Origin: Diphasiastrum complanatum
Taxonomy: Eukaryota; Streptophyta; Lycopodiopsida; Lycopodiales; Lycopodiaceae
Reading direction: 5' to 3'
Assembly: GCA_029204225.1 (NCBI GenBank)
Contig: CM055109.1
Coordinates: forward strand, 30,221,422 to 30,285,421
DNA: 64,000 bases
Shown here: positions 32,478-45,438 of the stretch, piece after piece
Layout of the letters: every line of letters starts with the position of its first letter
Position numbering within the stretch: the stretch's first letter is position 1
The notes under the pieces: generated by a model
The model's input: only the letters and a program-made list of their open reading frames with translations
Databases searched by the model: none
Told to the model about the DNA's origin: nothing
Translations under genes and position numbers: made by a program

Positions 32478-35150
32478 TTATTTGGATTGAATGCAAGAGG
32501 AGGGAGGCAATCGTCTAGTTGCCACTGACGCCAAGAGAGTTAGATCTTTTGCAAGTAGTATCGATTGTCGCACCGTTGGATCTGGAGAGTGGACATACTC
32601 TCTCTGGTACGCTTGTAAAGCCCGGTAAAAATCCATGGAAATTGTCAAACTGTAGGACTGATGGATGGTTGGCCAATTGGGCATATGGATGGTGATTTTG
32701 TTCATTGCCAATCCCAAATCTTTCCATTTATTCCTTCTCGACATTGGCATATAATACGGATCGACCAGCAATTGGTGAGGGTTGGTGACGTAACTCCTGA
32801 CTGATTCTGGAGTTTTCTCAAAAACAGTGATTCTCCATGTCGGCTGCTCTCCCAATGCAGGTATTTTGTTCAACTCTTTGCCGGTCTCTATCTCGGAGGT
32901 CTTAAATTTCAGAACCCAACCACCACCCGAGGACTCATGCGGATGTTGCTTTAAGAAATTCTGGATCTGGTCCTCGATGCTGATGGGCCTTCTGAATAGT
33001 GGTGTGGTCCTTGATGAGGATGGACCCGCTTGCACTGCCGATAAAATTGGCGGTTGTTCTGGTATATCGGGATCACCCCCGGGCCATGCTCGAATCCAAC
33101 CCTATATCCATTGGTACATCTTCTTGGCGTAGAGAGGAGAATTGCGGCATGATCGATATGGGGATTTGGCTTTCAACACCTGAGCAGCTACTTTCTCATA
33201 GGCGTTGATGGTTTCCTTAGCCTTGGCCAACTCAGTTGAAGCTGTTCCTTTGAACTTGTCAAAGCAGCCTTGGAATCCCTGAAGGGCCACTTTGTATGTT
33301 TCCACTTTTTTAAACAAATACACGATCTCCGTCGGTGTGACCGGATGATCTGGTATTTGTATCTGAAGATACGCATCACGCTCAAGGGTGGTCGCATCCA
33401 ATTCACCTTGGAGACGTGTGCGATCTTGCTCTGCCATCTGCAATTGACCCTTCAGCAGTTGCACCTATTGTTTTGCATCCTGCACAGCCTTATCCACCTA
33501 ATCCTATGCGGTTGTCAGGGTGTTTTGCAAGGAGCTTACATATTCTTCCAGACAATCAGCCTGTTGTTGGGCCAACTTCTTTTCAGCTTTAGACTTGTCT
33601 TCATGCTGTTTGGAAATCTTCAACTCTCGATCCAGCTGGACAATCTTCTAACTGATCAGAGTGTTTTCTGATCCCGTATCTAAAATTCTCTGTTCCATTT
33701 CTTTTTTCTTGTCAAGCATAGACTAGATCACTTGCGCAAGGCTTGAAACCAAACTGAGAGCATCACCAGAATCTACTGTCATGGAGGCGGCAATAGCAAG
33801 AGGACCTGATGGAACTGTCCTTTGTTGGCGTGGAATAGTGCCGGTACTTCTTCTTCTTCAAAAATATCTGCATCTTCAAAACCCTTAGGCACAGTGGCAT
33901 CAAACTGCTTCAATGATTTAACAGCTTTGTCGACCCGAAGTGCGGTTGGGCTATCTTCAGTGTGAGGTTGCTTGCTGACATCCTCAACACCGACAGTAAT
34001 GTCATGGATCTGTTCGGATCCTCTTCCAGGGGATTGGAGGTCAAAATGAGCAGGGCTCTGGGGCATTTCAAAAATTTCAGCGGTCCCAAGGGGGTTGGAA
34101 TCATCGAACATATCCATGAAAAACTGCATGTTTGGTGAAGTGGCTTGGGTGTGCGGGGTTGAGGCGGCTTGGGCAGCTGTGATGGGAATGGTAGCCCCAA
34201 TGGTCATAGACTGTCCGTGTGTGGAAGCAGAGGCAAGAGAAGCATCAGAGGCGAGGGAAATTGGAAGTTCAGTGCGAAGAGCAACATGGGGTGGAAGCAC
34301 AGCTGACGATGTATGCCTAGTGCGACTTCGTGATGCGAAAGGCGAGACAGGAATGACGATCTCGCTGCGTGGACGACAACGACTATGTGAACTCGAGGCC
34401 TGGTGGGACGACTCGGTCGGTGCTTCTTCATAGACCGAAGGCACAGAATCCAGGTGGAAGCCATGGATTCTGTTTTCTAGGTGAGAAGTGGCTAGAAGAG
34501 ACAATAAAGAGCCAGCAGTGAACTGCTGCTTAGTATTGGCCTTAATAGCTCGTTTGAGCTCACTAGAAACAGTCTTGAACGAATTATATGGTTCAAGAGG
34601 GGCTTTGGCCAACTTAGTATAGGAGTCAACTATCCTATGGAGGATTTGGGAAGTGATGCGGTCTTTTCTGAGGTTGCCAACCATCAGGAACTATTCAGTA
34701 GCTGGGCAGCAGCGTGCATGACAGGCTCAGTGATGGCTCTAAGGAGGTATCCGTCGTTGGTCCAGTGCAGGTCATTGGTGAGGTCAATGTAAGGCTTGAT
34801 GGCTTGTTTGGCCTGCTTGTGATTGGGTGAGGCTGGTGTTCCGGACGCTATATCTATGGCTGCAAGGACGGCCTCAGTGAAGCGCACCTTGTGTGTTGCT
34901 CTTTGAAAAGTGATATAAAATTGGATTTCTCTTCCTTCCATGTACTGAAGGCAAGAGTGATGAAATCCATGTTGATTCAGCTAGAAAAGACTCTCTCATG
35001 AATACCCATTGTAGTGAGCAGAGGCTCGACAAGGGTCATCCACTGAGTGACCATGCTTGTACTAGGAAGTATCATGATGTCCGTTGCAGATGGGACACCA
35101 CGATAGATGGTATAACAGAGACTGGGAAGTATCTATAGAAGACATGATGA
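32478..35150 (-). pseudogene. Extra gene downstream of pol in the gypsy element (aORF-like)
   Basis: Same strand as pol, after integrase. Frames in order: VPSATDIMILPSTSMVTQW (about 35080), IQFYITFQRATHKVRFTEAV (about 34900), MVGNLRKDRITSQILHRIVD to a Ser/Thr/Pro-rich acidic region (34684-33779), a coiled coil (LQGELDATTLERDAYLQIQI, 33464-33102) and a C-terminal part with PTWRITVFEKTPESVRSYV (33035-32478). Breaks lie near 34684, 33700 and 33100. Extra 3' genes (env-like or aORF) are known in some plant gypsy lineages. I do not recognise a domain here and see no clear transmembrane segments, so an envelope role is not supported. Confidence 0.6.
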
Positions 35151-36160
35151 GCAGAAAGAAAATGTAAGACGCGTGAAAGTATATCAGAAAGCAGTTCAAG
35201 AAGTTTGAAAGGCTTTAGTCACGGGAAAAATTCGCAAAAGCTTCGCTAGCACAAGTGAGGAATGAATCAAATTCAGCCAACTTATAGGTGAATTTGGTGG
35301 GTTCATTACATTGAATACTAGTTTAGCTGATCAATTCTGAACCAAAATTTGCAGGCATATACAGTATTGTGAAAATAGGCTATACAAATATTGGCGAAGG
35401 TTTTTGGAGATCTGAAAGTATCAGGCGAACATTTTCCAGGGCTAACAAAGGATGAACCTTCGCCCATGAGAGTCCTTCGTCCAAGTACTATCATAAATAT
35501 ATTTTTCCAAGATTTGAACCTATGGACAACCTAATTTTGACATTTTAAGATCATCTAGTAGGTCGACAAAGGCTCATAATGAGGTTAAGGTGCTCGACGA
35601 AGGTTCCCAAAATGGCATATTCATGATCCTTGGCCTGACTCAAAAAATGGATTTTTACTGGACGGGAACCCTCGCCCAACTCAAATTCGATAAATCTACA
35701 GTGGATGTACAGTCTGAGAGCTCAGCGAAGGTTTCCAGTACTGTATTAGCCACATCTGACCGAAACAGTAATTTTCTAAGTCATTTTTCATCAAAAAAAT
35801 ATTGTCCTTCCTTTTCCTATGTTGTTGACCCTTCTGACTTTTGCTCATCAGTCTTTTTCCAATTTGTCCTTTTTTTTTTTTAAACTGTCTTTTTAAAAAA
35901 AAATCTAAACAATCAAATATTGAAAACAACTAATTGAAAAACAAATAAAAATAAAAATTATTGAGATCAGGCTTGCTGAAGTAGCAGAGCAGGCTGCCAA
36001 AAATTACGTAATCGGCTGCCATTCACCGGAGTATCAAATCTTTTCCCATCCAAGTGCTAAAGAATTACTACGCCATAGTTCAGGATTTCTTTAACTTTAT
36101 ACGGGCCTTCATCGGTAAACTTCAACTTGCCCTTGATCAGCTTGGTTTTGTACATCAATG
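35151..36160. other. Non-coding spacer between integrase and the extra gene
   Basis: No protein motif was seen. Repeated phrases such as GCGAAGGTTT and CTTCGCC recur at 35390-35740, giving a weakly repetitive linker. A run of T at 35868-35882 is present. Confidence 0.4.
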
Positions 36161-36167
36161 CAAGATC

Positions 36168-37048
36168 TCATGCTTTCAGATCTTTTTTGTGCAATCGACG
36201 ATCGTGCCATGCCTTGCGACGGTCTTTTTCTACTGCTAAGGCATGAACTACCGTCAATCGGGTTTCACATAATTTGTGCAACGCTTCATGACGTAGTTGT
36301 AAAGACTTATCATCATTTAATCGTTCCGTTGCTGCTATGCGTAATAAAAATTCAATCGGCATGACAGCATCCTGAGCATAAACCAATTAAAAAGGTGTTT
36401 GATTTGTACTATTTTTGTAAGCAGTCTTGAATGCCCATAATGATGCATATAGTTTATGTTCCCAATTAGACCGACTTGCTTCAACTGTCTTTGTCATAAT
36501 GGTGCAGAGAATCTGAAGATTCAGCTTGGCCATTCTCTCTGGGATAGTAGGGAGTGCTAAGTCTGTGAATCACAAAAAAAATCTTCCAATAAGCACTTTA
36601 TTGTTTGATTAACAAAGTGTGTACCCCAATCATTGACAATCTCGATCGGACATCCAAATCTGACTATAATATTTTTATACAGAAACTTGGCCGTAGATTT
36701 TGCATCAGCAACTTTGACAGCTTTGGCTTCAACCCACTTGGTCATATAGTCAGTTTCTACGATAATATATCGGGCTTGAGATCCTTGCACGACAGGATGA
36801 ATAGGACCAATATAATCCAGTCCCCATTTTTCAAACGGTGCTTGCGATAAAACCGGATCCAAGGGTTCATAGTTTTGTTGAGTAGGCCATCGTGCTCGCT
36901 GGCAAACATCACATGTCTGAATACTATTTTTAATATCTGTAGAGAAGTGTCCTCCGCCCATGCCATCATGTGAAAACATGATTAAATCGGGTACTTCATG
37001 TGGGAAAACACATCTTCGTAAAATATTGTCTGATCCACGACGATACAA
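36168..37048 (-). pseudogene. Gypsy integrase
   Basis: The HHCC finger HDGMGGGHFSTDIKN...CDVCQ is followed by core WGLDYIGPIHPV (first Asp), VNDWGTHFVNQ (second Asp) and, after a stop near 36557, the C-terminal AVMPIEFLLRIAATERLND and RRKAWHDRR. The order matches gypsy integrase. The frame is interrupted around the expected Glu region. Confidence 0.85.
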
Positions 37049-37561
37049 TTATCCTGCAATCAATTGATAAGGTTGAGCCTTATGAATCAGTTGTCTCTTC
37101 TGTACTTTTGTCAAGGAGTCATTCGGTTGTCCTAGCATCAGGTACTCAACAATATCCGTTGCCCACTCAGGTACTACTTCAACATAGAACAATGCAACAT
37201 CTGGTAGTTCATCATCCACTTCAGTGCTAACTAGTGCAGATTCAATTTGCGAAACGTGGTCGGCTAGATAATGTTGCTTCCCCTTTCGAACCACAATTCG
37301 AAAGTCAAATTCAGTCAATAACAATAACCATCTTGCAATACGTCCAGTATTGCACGTCTTGTTTACCAAGTAAAGTAACGGCTGGTGATCCATATAAAAT
37401 GCAATGTGCGTTTCCATGAGGTAGTGACGAAATTTTTGAATAGAAAAAATCATGGCTAACGTCTCACGTTCTGTTGTTGAATAATTCTTCTCTGGATCTG
37501 TGAGCTGTCTGCTTGCAAATCGTATAGGATAATCCTTCTTATAATCTCCAGGCTGCGTCAA
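37049..37561 (-). pseudogene. Gypsy RNase H
   Basis: The frame reads IRFASRQLTDPEKNYSTTER, ETLAMIFSIQKFRHYLM and FYMDHQPLLYLVNK, then EFDFRIVVRKGKQHYLADHV. These are the standard Ty3/gypsy RNase H motifs with D and E residues retained. Domain borders are approximate. Confidence 0.85.
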
Positions 37562-37660
37562 AACTGATCCACTGGTGTATTTCGAGACATCCGTATGAAC
37601 ATGGAATTCTATCGTCCAATCTGGAGAACACAGTATTGGTGCTGAAGTTAATGTTTTTTT

Positions 37661-38571
37661 TCATTTTTCAAAGGCTTTTAACGCTTCTATTGTCCAAATA
37701 GAAACAATAGTCAGTTTGTATATAGGTCGTGCTAAATCTGCAAAGAAGATAATAAAAATTCGATAGTAGTTCGCATGATCCATAAACACATAAACTCCAC
37801 AAATCGTTGTTGGCGGTGGCAATTCCACAATAACCTTGATCTTAGAATAATCAATGGCAATACCATATCTTGATATCGCATGTCCAAGCACAACTCCGTG
37901 GGAAACCCATATTTGACATTTTTCTAGATTTAGAGAAATCTGATATTTGCGGCATCTTTCAAATACTTTTTCCAATCGATCCAGGTGGTTTGCATCTGTA
38001 CTATGGACTCCCAGGTCATCCAAGTAAATTTCAAGAAATTTCTATAGATAATCTTTAAGAGCAAATTGCATTACTCTTTGGAACGAACTTGGTGCATTAC
38101 AGAGTCCAAATGGCATTACTTTGTAAGCATAGGTGTCCCATTCTGTTGCAAAAGTGGTTTTGTGGCAATCAACAGGTGTTATCTTAACCTGGTTGTATCC
38201 ACTAAATCCATCCAAGAAACTATAAGCTTCTGCTCCAGCAAGGCGATCCAAAATACTTTCAATAAAAGGTAACGAAAAGTGGTCCTTCCGCGTCACTTTG
38301 TTCAACACTTTGAGATATACATAGATTCTCAATTTTCCATCTTAGGAACAATGACAATCGATGAGATCCATTCGGTATGCTCGATCTCATAAATGAAATC
38401 GGCGTCAAGCAATCTCTGAAGTTCTTTCTTTATCAGGTCCGCAACATTAGGATTACAATGATAGAACTTTGTAACATTTGGAACTGCAATAGGTACTAAA
38501 GGTATGGTATATTCAATAACTGACGTCAAAATACCCTCAGCGATAGAACTTTGTAACCTTTGGAACTGCAT
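37661..38571 (-). pseudogene. Gypsy reverse transcriptase
   Basis: LNKVTRKDHFSLPFIESILD, FLDGFSGYNQVKI and VMPFGLCNAPSSFQRVM precede a stop near 38042. The next frame holds the catalytic YLDDLGVHS and HLDRLEKVFERCRKYQISL. A frame break near 38330 separates it from the N-terminal part (LIKKELQRLLDADFIYEIEH). Near 38470-38640 a segment with GILTSVIEYTIPLVP is duplicated. Confidence 0.85.
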
Positions 38572-38758
38572 CAGGTACTAAAGATATGGTATGTTCAATA
38601 ACTGACGTCAGAATACCCTTTAGATCTTGATAAGTCCATGTAAAGCAATCTTGATACTTAATAAGTAACAAGCAAAGTGCTTCATACTGTTCTGAAATAA
38701 GTTGTGATCCAACTTGTACAATCTTTTCCGGTTCTCCTGGTTCAACAAGATTCATTGG

Positions 38759-39882
38759 CTACGTCCTAGCTGGGCCATCATAAACCTCTTTCGATTTTGG
38801 CATGTGTTCTTCAAGTTCACAATGTGCTTTAGGTAACATGATAACCACATCATCCAATGCATAACGTTTAAAATGCTCGGGCATAACATGCTGAACTACG
38901 TCTGCTTGTTCTTTTTCGAAAGGACTTGTCTTGGATCTTCGCTTAGCCTTCTTAGTAGGAATTGATCGTGGATGTGATGACTTTTGAGACGATGATGTCT
39001 TGTTAGAATTCCGATGTGTAGAATCATCCTTGACTTTTCCTTTGCCTTTATCCAGTAAGGGTGGCACATTCGTTGAATCAATCTTTTGGGGGGGGGGGGA
39101 GGGGGGGGGGGGGGGGCTTTTTTCATTTCAGACCGTATTATAATTTTGCTTAGCTTGTTTCTTCGTCATTAATCTTGTGATCCTATCTTCCTTCAATATA
39201 ACTGCTTTAGGCGGTTTTATTGTTGGTTCATCAAGAACATTACGCACTCCAAATCTGGTCGGATCCATATGATTTAGAATCTGCTCGTCCGTAAGTTCAG
39301 CATTGCCATCATAGTTCAAGGCATGACTCACATGTATGAGATCATTCTCAATCAGATCTGGTATAGGTTCCGTTGATATCCAAGCTACATTAAGCACATT
39401 CAGTGGAAACATGACTGGTGTAACCAAAGTTCGATCTAATAAGAAAATCTCGTTCAAATCTTATTGATTATCTTGTTGACACATATATCCTGCTGTATAA
39501 TCAATCATCGCAAGAGCTTCATTCCACTTGACAGTATCCGTTTGAGAATCGTAATGAACTCCCAAATTTTTCTCTTGTCGGTCACAAATATGATTCGTTG
39601 TTGATGAATCATCATCCTCTTTTGAACCACTAGTTTGATAGTCCAAGTTGTAGGATCAAACTTAACTGCACGTTCACGATTTTCAAAAGCTATTTTTCCG
39701 GTACCCCAGCTATGAAAAACTTGCGCAACTCGTAACCATGGACGTCCCAATAGAACTCGGTAGACATTTGGCGCTTCTGGTAAGTCCATCACTACGAAAG
39801 TAAATCCAAAGAAAGCATGAGAGATGGAGGAAAAGTGATAGAGATCAAGGACATTCATCAATCCATTCCTGAAGAGAACCAA
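38759..39882 (-). pseudogene. Gypsy protease region and linker
   Basis: YRVLLGRPWLRVAQVF (about 39740) is the strand after the protease active site in this lineage. The DTG/DSG motif itself is lost at the 39794 deletion junction. Downstream lies a low-complexity Lys/Ser linker and a poly-Pro stretch coded by a G run on the plus strand. Gag is absent. Confidence 0.7.
39088..39117 (+). repeat. Poly-G tract (30 bp, one A)
   Basis: A run of G interrupted once by A lies within the gypsy linker. It could form a G-quadruplex. Length in assemblies is unreliable at such tracts. Confidence 0.85.
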
Positions 39883-40279
39883 ACTGCTTTATTGAAATGA
39901 GGAAATGAACATGAGGAGCAACTTGACTTGGTCTCTTTTTATAATAGAGAGGAGGACCCTGGCCTCTGAATCCTATTGGTCCATTTCTGCCTCCCTAATC
40001 TAAAAAAGAGCGGGAACCATCTAAAATTGGAGGAAAACAATTTGAATTTGAATTTGAACCAATTTTGGTGGGAGTCCCAACTTTATTCACTAACTTGACA
40101 TTTAGGCCATGTGACATTAAAAGTCCCTCAAAGAGGTCTAAAGTCCTTTTATTGACTTGTAACTAATCAATCAAATAACTGTGTAATCATCAGGTTGGAC
40201 TTACACACACAGGGTGCCAAATTCCTCTCACTTATTAACTAGGGATAGGGTTGCCTTGGGATCCGCAAACCCCCCAACA
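39794..40279 (-). repeat. 5' LTR of the gypsy element, truncated
   Basis: It begins abruptly at AAATCCAAAGAAAGC, without the first about 290 bp of the LTR and without a primer site, and runs to CCCCCCAACA. Truncation together with loss of gag marks one deletion. Confidence 0.82.
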
Positions 40280-40284
40280 ATTTC

Positions 40285-41043
40285 CAGATTAGAGGATGTG
40301 TTGTCCAAAGCAGACTTACATAAAGGCCACGTTAAAATAAAAAAAGATGACAAACTATCAGGTAAAACATGAAATATTCCTTGCAAACCGAGCATTGGAG
40401 GATCCAAAGCTTGAAGATTTTTATCAAATTATTCTGGCAAACAATCCAAGGTTTAATACACAGTTTGGAAAGAAATTATTGTAGCGACTCAAGATTTCGA
40501 AGAAGAAGGTTCTATCGTATACACAAAGTAGAAGTTTCGAAAAAGTTAGACAACATGGTGAAATACTTGAGAAAAGATAAATTTTCAAATACTGATGTAC
40601 AAATGATACTAAAAACAACCATTGAATTTGTGAATACAGTTCAAAGTGCATGGGGAGTTGATCATATAACACATTATATGGTAAGATTCGATTTTACACT
40701 ATGATAGACAAATATGTGCAATTAAATTAGATACTTTTGGTACTGATTTAGATTATGTTTTTATGACATGCAGCACATATCACGACATCATTCGACATTC
40801 TTTGCAAGAAATAGTGGAAGTCTTAGCATATGGACATCGCAAGGAATGGAAAAATCTCATTGGCAAGCAAGAGCGACATTTCATAAAAGTACACAACATG
40901 GCAGGACTAGCACAAAAAAACAGCCATATACTGCAACTTTTCCAGTGGTTTTACAAAAGAATCCAAATTCGTCATAATACAAAATTGATGGATTATAAAA
41001 AATTTCAAAAAGCATGCAAATTTATACAAGCCAGTAGGCTATA
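40285..41043 (+). pseudogene. Unknown repeated gene family, copy B, 3' part (gene 1)
   Basis: After the TSD the frame gives RLEDVLSKADLHKGHVKIKK, then in a shifted frame HEIFLANRALEDPKLEDFYQ, then DVQMILKTTIEFVNTVQSAW ending at ATATG|GTAAGA (40680). After the acceptor ACATGCAG (about 40773) it reads STFFARNSGSLSIWTSQGME, KSHWQARATFHKSTQHG, then by frameshift NSHILQLFQWFYKRIQIR to a stop at 41043. TSQGMEKSH resembles the GQGVEK.ND motif I recall from uncharacterised multicopy invertebrate proteins. Confidence 0.6.
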
Positions 41044-41099
41044 GACACACAATAAGATTTTGTATAATAAATAAAATTATTTACAAAGTACAATTCAGT

Positions 41100-42504
41100 A
41101 GTATCTACTCTGCTTCTGATATTTTCTCCAAAGAAAGTTGCAACTTAGAATCATGCAACAATTTTCTTCTTTCGTATGGATCCAACAACTCATAGTTTTC
41201 ATGCTTACTCAGATCAACGTAAGCAGCATACAATGCAAAATGAGATGATCTGAGTATGGAATTTACTGGTCCATATCCTAAAATTTTAATTGCAATGGTT
41301 TTCTTTACAAAAATTATTTTTATGCAAAATGAGACAGTGTCTTGATTGCCATAATCATAGTCTCACCATGTTGATGAAACTTTGAATGGGCAAAACTTAT
41401 CTCATTATTCTTGAAGAACTTCAAATAGTGCCACAGTGCATGATTTCTTGAAAATTCTCCAACAGAAGATCTCTGCCCTCCTCGACAAACGAAATCATCC
41501 AGGTAAATTGTTTCATGAAATGATAAGAAAACAAAGTAAGCTCCAGTATATAATCTGACATAACAAATCTACTAGTACATGATAAGATACAAAAACTTTT
41601 GCATTCGTCTTTGTCTTCCCCGATTATTGTCTCTCCATCAATATTATGTCCACTTTTCGATGCCAATATTGTTGGTGAATAGACAGTTGGTTGTGGAAAA
41701 CCATGTTGATTTTGAATTTTGAGAAACTCCTCCTCAGAAGGTAGATCATCTTCTTTGTTTCGCATTTCCTCCACAGCCATTTTCAAGCAATCTTTCCTTG
41801 AATAAAACTTATCATTATATATATCGTCAACACCAGGGAGAAGATCATCGGCATCAAAATCAATTATATTCGAAAATTCATCAAGCTCTTTGTTCAAAAT
41901 GCAAAGAGTCTCAACTTCAGCAAAGTCAAAAAGATCCGATATATCTGATATTGTCAAAAAGGAATTATTATCTATATTATAAGTAGGCAAAGTGATCAAA
42001 GATCTATTAGAAGGAGAAAGTCTAGTGGGTGTTCTAGGGCCTATAAACGATTCCCTATTTTGAGCAGGATCAAAATCTGAACAATCAAGCAAATTAACGT
42101 TCGTATTAATAAAAAAAGTATCTATATCTACGATCTTTGACTTTTTAGACTTTGTACCACTAGAAGAAGCAGCTTCAGAAGTGGAAGGAATAGCTTCCGA
42201 ATCGTCATAAATATTTAACAAAAAAAAAAAAAAAACCAAAAGCAGACAAAAAATCAACAAACCTACATTTTTTATTGTGAATTGGGCACTCATCTACAGA
42301 CTTAAAATTATTATGTAACTTGGTAAACATTCTATCAAGCTTAGCTTTATAGATATGCTTGTCGAGTGCCACCAGGTCCTGATAATGAATCATGTCCATA
42401 TTCTGAGATCTGAATAACGGAGTACTAAGCAGGGACTTATATCTGAGATATATCTCAGAAAATGCCTCCACACCATCCTCAGTATGTTTCTCTTCTAAAT
42501 CCAT
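41100..42504 (-). pseudogene. Convergent gene 2 of the unknown family unit (copy B)
   Basis: The minus strand starts MDLEEKHTEDGVEAFSEIYL with a Cys/His stretch ECPIHNKKC (about 42270), then an acidic region SKKSKIVDIDTFFINTNVNL, PRTPTRLSPSNRSL, DLLPGVDDIYNDKFYSRKDC and GHNIDGETIIGEDKDEC. Smaller exons follow: AHSKFHQHGETMIMAIKTLS (about 41390-41345) and LSKHENYELLDPYERRKLLH (about 41190), with a stop near 41105. It ends about 60 bp from the end of gene 1, tail to tail. Stops and a poly-A/T tract suggest decay. No domain was recognised. Confidence 0.5.
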
Positions 42505-42629
42505 TTGTGAAAAGTTGACGCTCTTACAATGCTTGCTATCTTTCTTTTTCTTTGAATATCTTTGTCACATACACAAGCAATTCAAAAATAATAGTCTATT
42601 ACACAATTAAATCATTATTGCAAGCTTTG

Positions 42630-42751
<122 letters not shown>

Positions 42752-42812
42752 CTATTAACACTATCTATTCATATATTATCTTAAATTCTAAATCAATGCA
42801 AAATGCAAAACA

Positions 42813-43941
<1,129 letters not shown>

Positions 43942-44700
43942 TCGATTTATTGGCTACACACATTAAACAAATTTAATAAATGACGTATATAGATTGACGA
44001 ATATAAAAATAAAAAACAATCATATAAAATAAACAAACCTCAACGTCTTGCAAATTCGATGGTTGACTCTCATCTTTTCATCCAAACTTCCACAAATGAT
44101 TTTCAACAATACATCTTTCAAGCATCCTTTGTCCATCACACTTGACGTATGTGCACCATATTTTATTTTGAAAATAGTTATTCTGCAAGACACAAAAATC
44201 AAGTATGTGTCACTTTAGCACAATATTTGAGATCATTTTTAAGTTATAGTAATAAGTCTTTATGAACAAGAAAACATGCATGTTTATTATTTACCCTGTT
44301 GACTTGAGTAGTGTCTTCATCGCTAGACTGACTTGAATGTAATTCATCTCCTTGTGATAAATTGCATATATGCACAAGTACAAAACACAAATAACATAAG
44401 CCTAATCAATTTGAAAATACGTTGATTCTTATCTTTTGATATTTAGATAACATGATTCCTATATACATATTATTGTTTAATTCTCATGTTTTGATTCTTA
44501 TATGATTCTTTTGCATCTTATTGCAAGTTATAAATGCACATCTATCTTTCTTTTTTTGGTTATCACTGGTATGAAAGTCTAATTCTAATATACATTAAAC
44601 TTTTGTAGTTGATTTTCATTTTTCTGCTTCATTTCAATATATTAGGGTTTATTGTAATATATTGTATGTTTATGAATGTAGTAATCATGGTGAGAGTTCG
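43942..44700. other. AT-rich stretch upstream of the CACTA exons
   Basis: A minus frame near 44045-44160 (GQRMLERCIVENHLWKFG) with a donor-like GAG|GTTTGT may be an upstream CACTA exon. The rest is AT-rich and has no recognised feature. Confidence 0.3.
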
Positions 44701-44729
44701 GGAGATTATGTTTCAAATTTTTATTAATC

Positions 44730-45200
44730 GCTAACTCCCGAACAAAAAACACAATTGCAAAGTATGTGTAACCAAGACCTCAAGGGTGGTACCTCACAAG
44801 TGGCCATAGCCCCCACAGCTCCTGCCCCTACCGAAGAGTCATCCATGAATCTGTATTATGACATGGATTCTCAAAGGAACATAATCACCAACTGTAAAGG
44901 GAGGGTATGGATCGATTGTATTCTTTGTGCCAATGCCATTTTGGCGATGAAATGGTCTGAACAATCTAACAAACTTAAAGAGCAGATTGTATAGTTTGTC
45001 TTTGATTTCATATGATTTTTTTTTCTAACATGCATTCTGACTAGTTGCTCCAACCTAGTCCTAAACTAATTCCAACTTAAATTGAATGGACAGTTTCTAA
45101 CTATGGACGTCTACCAACCAAGGAAGAATACGACTTTGCCTTCAGGGAATCATACGAGGCATTAGTCGATAAACTGAAGAGCGAGGGTAATCCTCCATGA
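44730..45200 (+). CDS. Two-exon small gene remnant, unknown
   Basis: Exon 1 reads LTPEQKTQLQSMCNQDLKGG, then APTAPAPTEESSMNLYYDMD and RVWIDCILCANAILAMKWSE, to a GT near 44990. After the acceptor-like GGACAG (about 45094), a frame reads NYGRLPTKEEYDFAFRESYE and ALVDKLKSEGNPP-stop. Splice phase could not be made to fit with certainty. It may be a transposon accessory protein, since CACTA debris is adjacent. Function unknown. Confidence 0.35.
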
Positions 45201-45235
45201 GTAAGTTTCTTTGAAAGATTTAAATTTTATATTTT

Positions 45236-45370
45236 TGTAGTGGGTTTCTTTCCTAGCCTATCCTCAACCCAAGATCCAAGCAATCTAGCATCAAGGAGAT
45301 GGAGTTAGTTGTCACACATAGGTTCATTCCCATGAGAGCGATGACATATCTCAGAATTCATCTGAGGCAA
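45236..45370. repeat. Gypsy LTR fragment
   Basis: TGTAGTGGGTTTCTTTCCTA... to CCATGAGAGCGATGACATA matches the start of the gypsy LTR at 31417-31540 with scattered changes. It is adjacent to the copia LTR at 45439. Confidence 0.7.
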
Positions 45371-45438
45371 TGTCTTCAGATTTAACGATATGATAAATCT
45401 GAAGATCAAAGTTTTTCAGGATCCACATTACGGAGGAG

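Larger units (their letters stand above)
31417..40279 (-). mobile_element. Ty3/gypsy element with extra 3' gene, inserted in copy B
   Basis: The LTR at the left starts TGTAGTGG and ends CCTCCAACA. The right LTR is truncated at its inner side (39794 onward) but ends CCCCAACA. TSD ATTTC flanks it. The minus strand shows protease (39.8 kb), RT (38.3-37.7), RNase H (37.5-37.1), zinc-finger integrase (37.0-36.2), then about 2.6 kb of extra coding sequence before a GGTGGGGGATAC purine tract and the 3' LTR. Gag is lost in a deletion near 39.8 kb. Several stops occur, so it is a defective copy. Confidence 0.9.

Noticed and set aside
32478-35150. Envelope gene of an endogenous retrovirus-like element
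   Set aside because: No signal peptide, transmembrane or fusion-like segment was seen; the coiled coil alone is not enough.
38896-39126. Proline-rich protein start KKAPPPPPP
   Set aside because: The poly-Pro comes from the G run within a decayed gypsy linker, not a separate gene.
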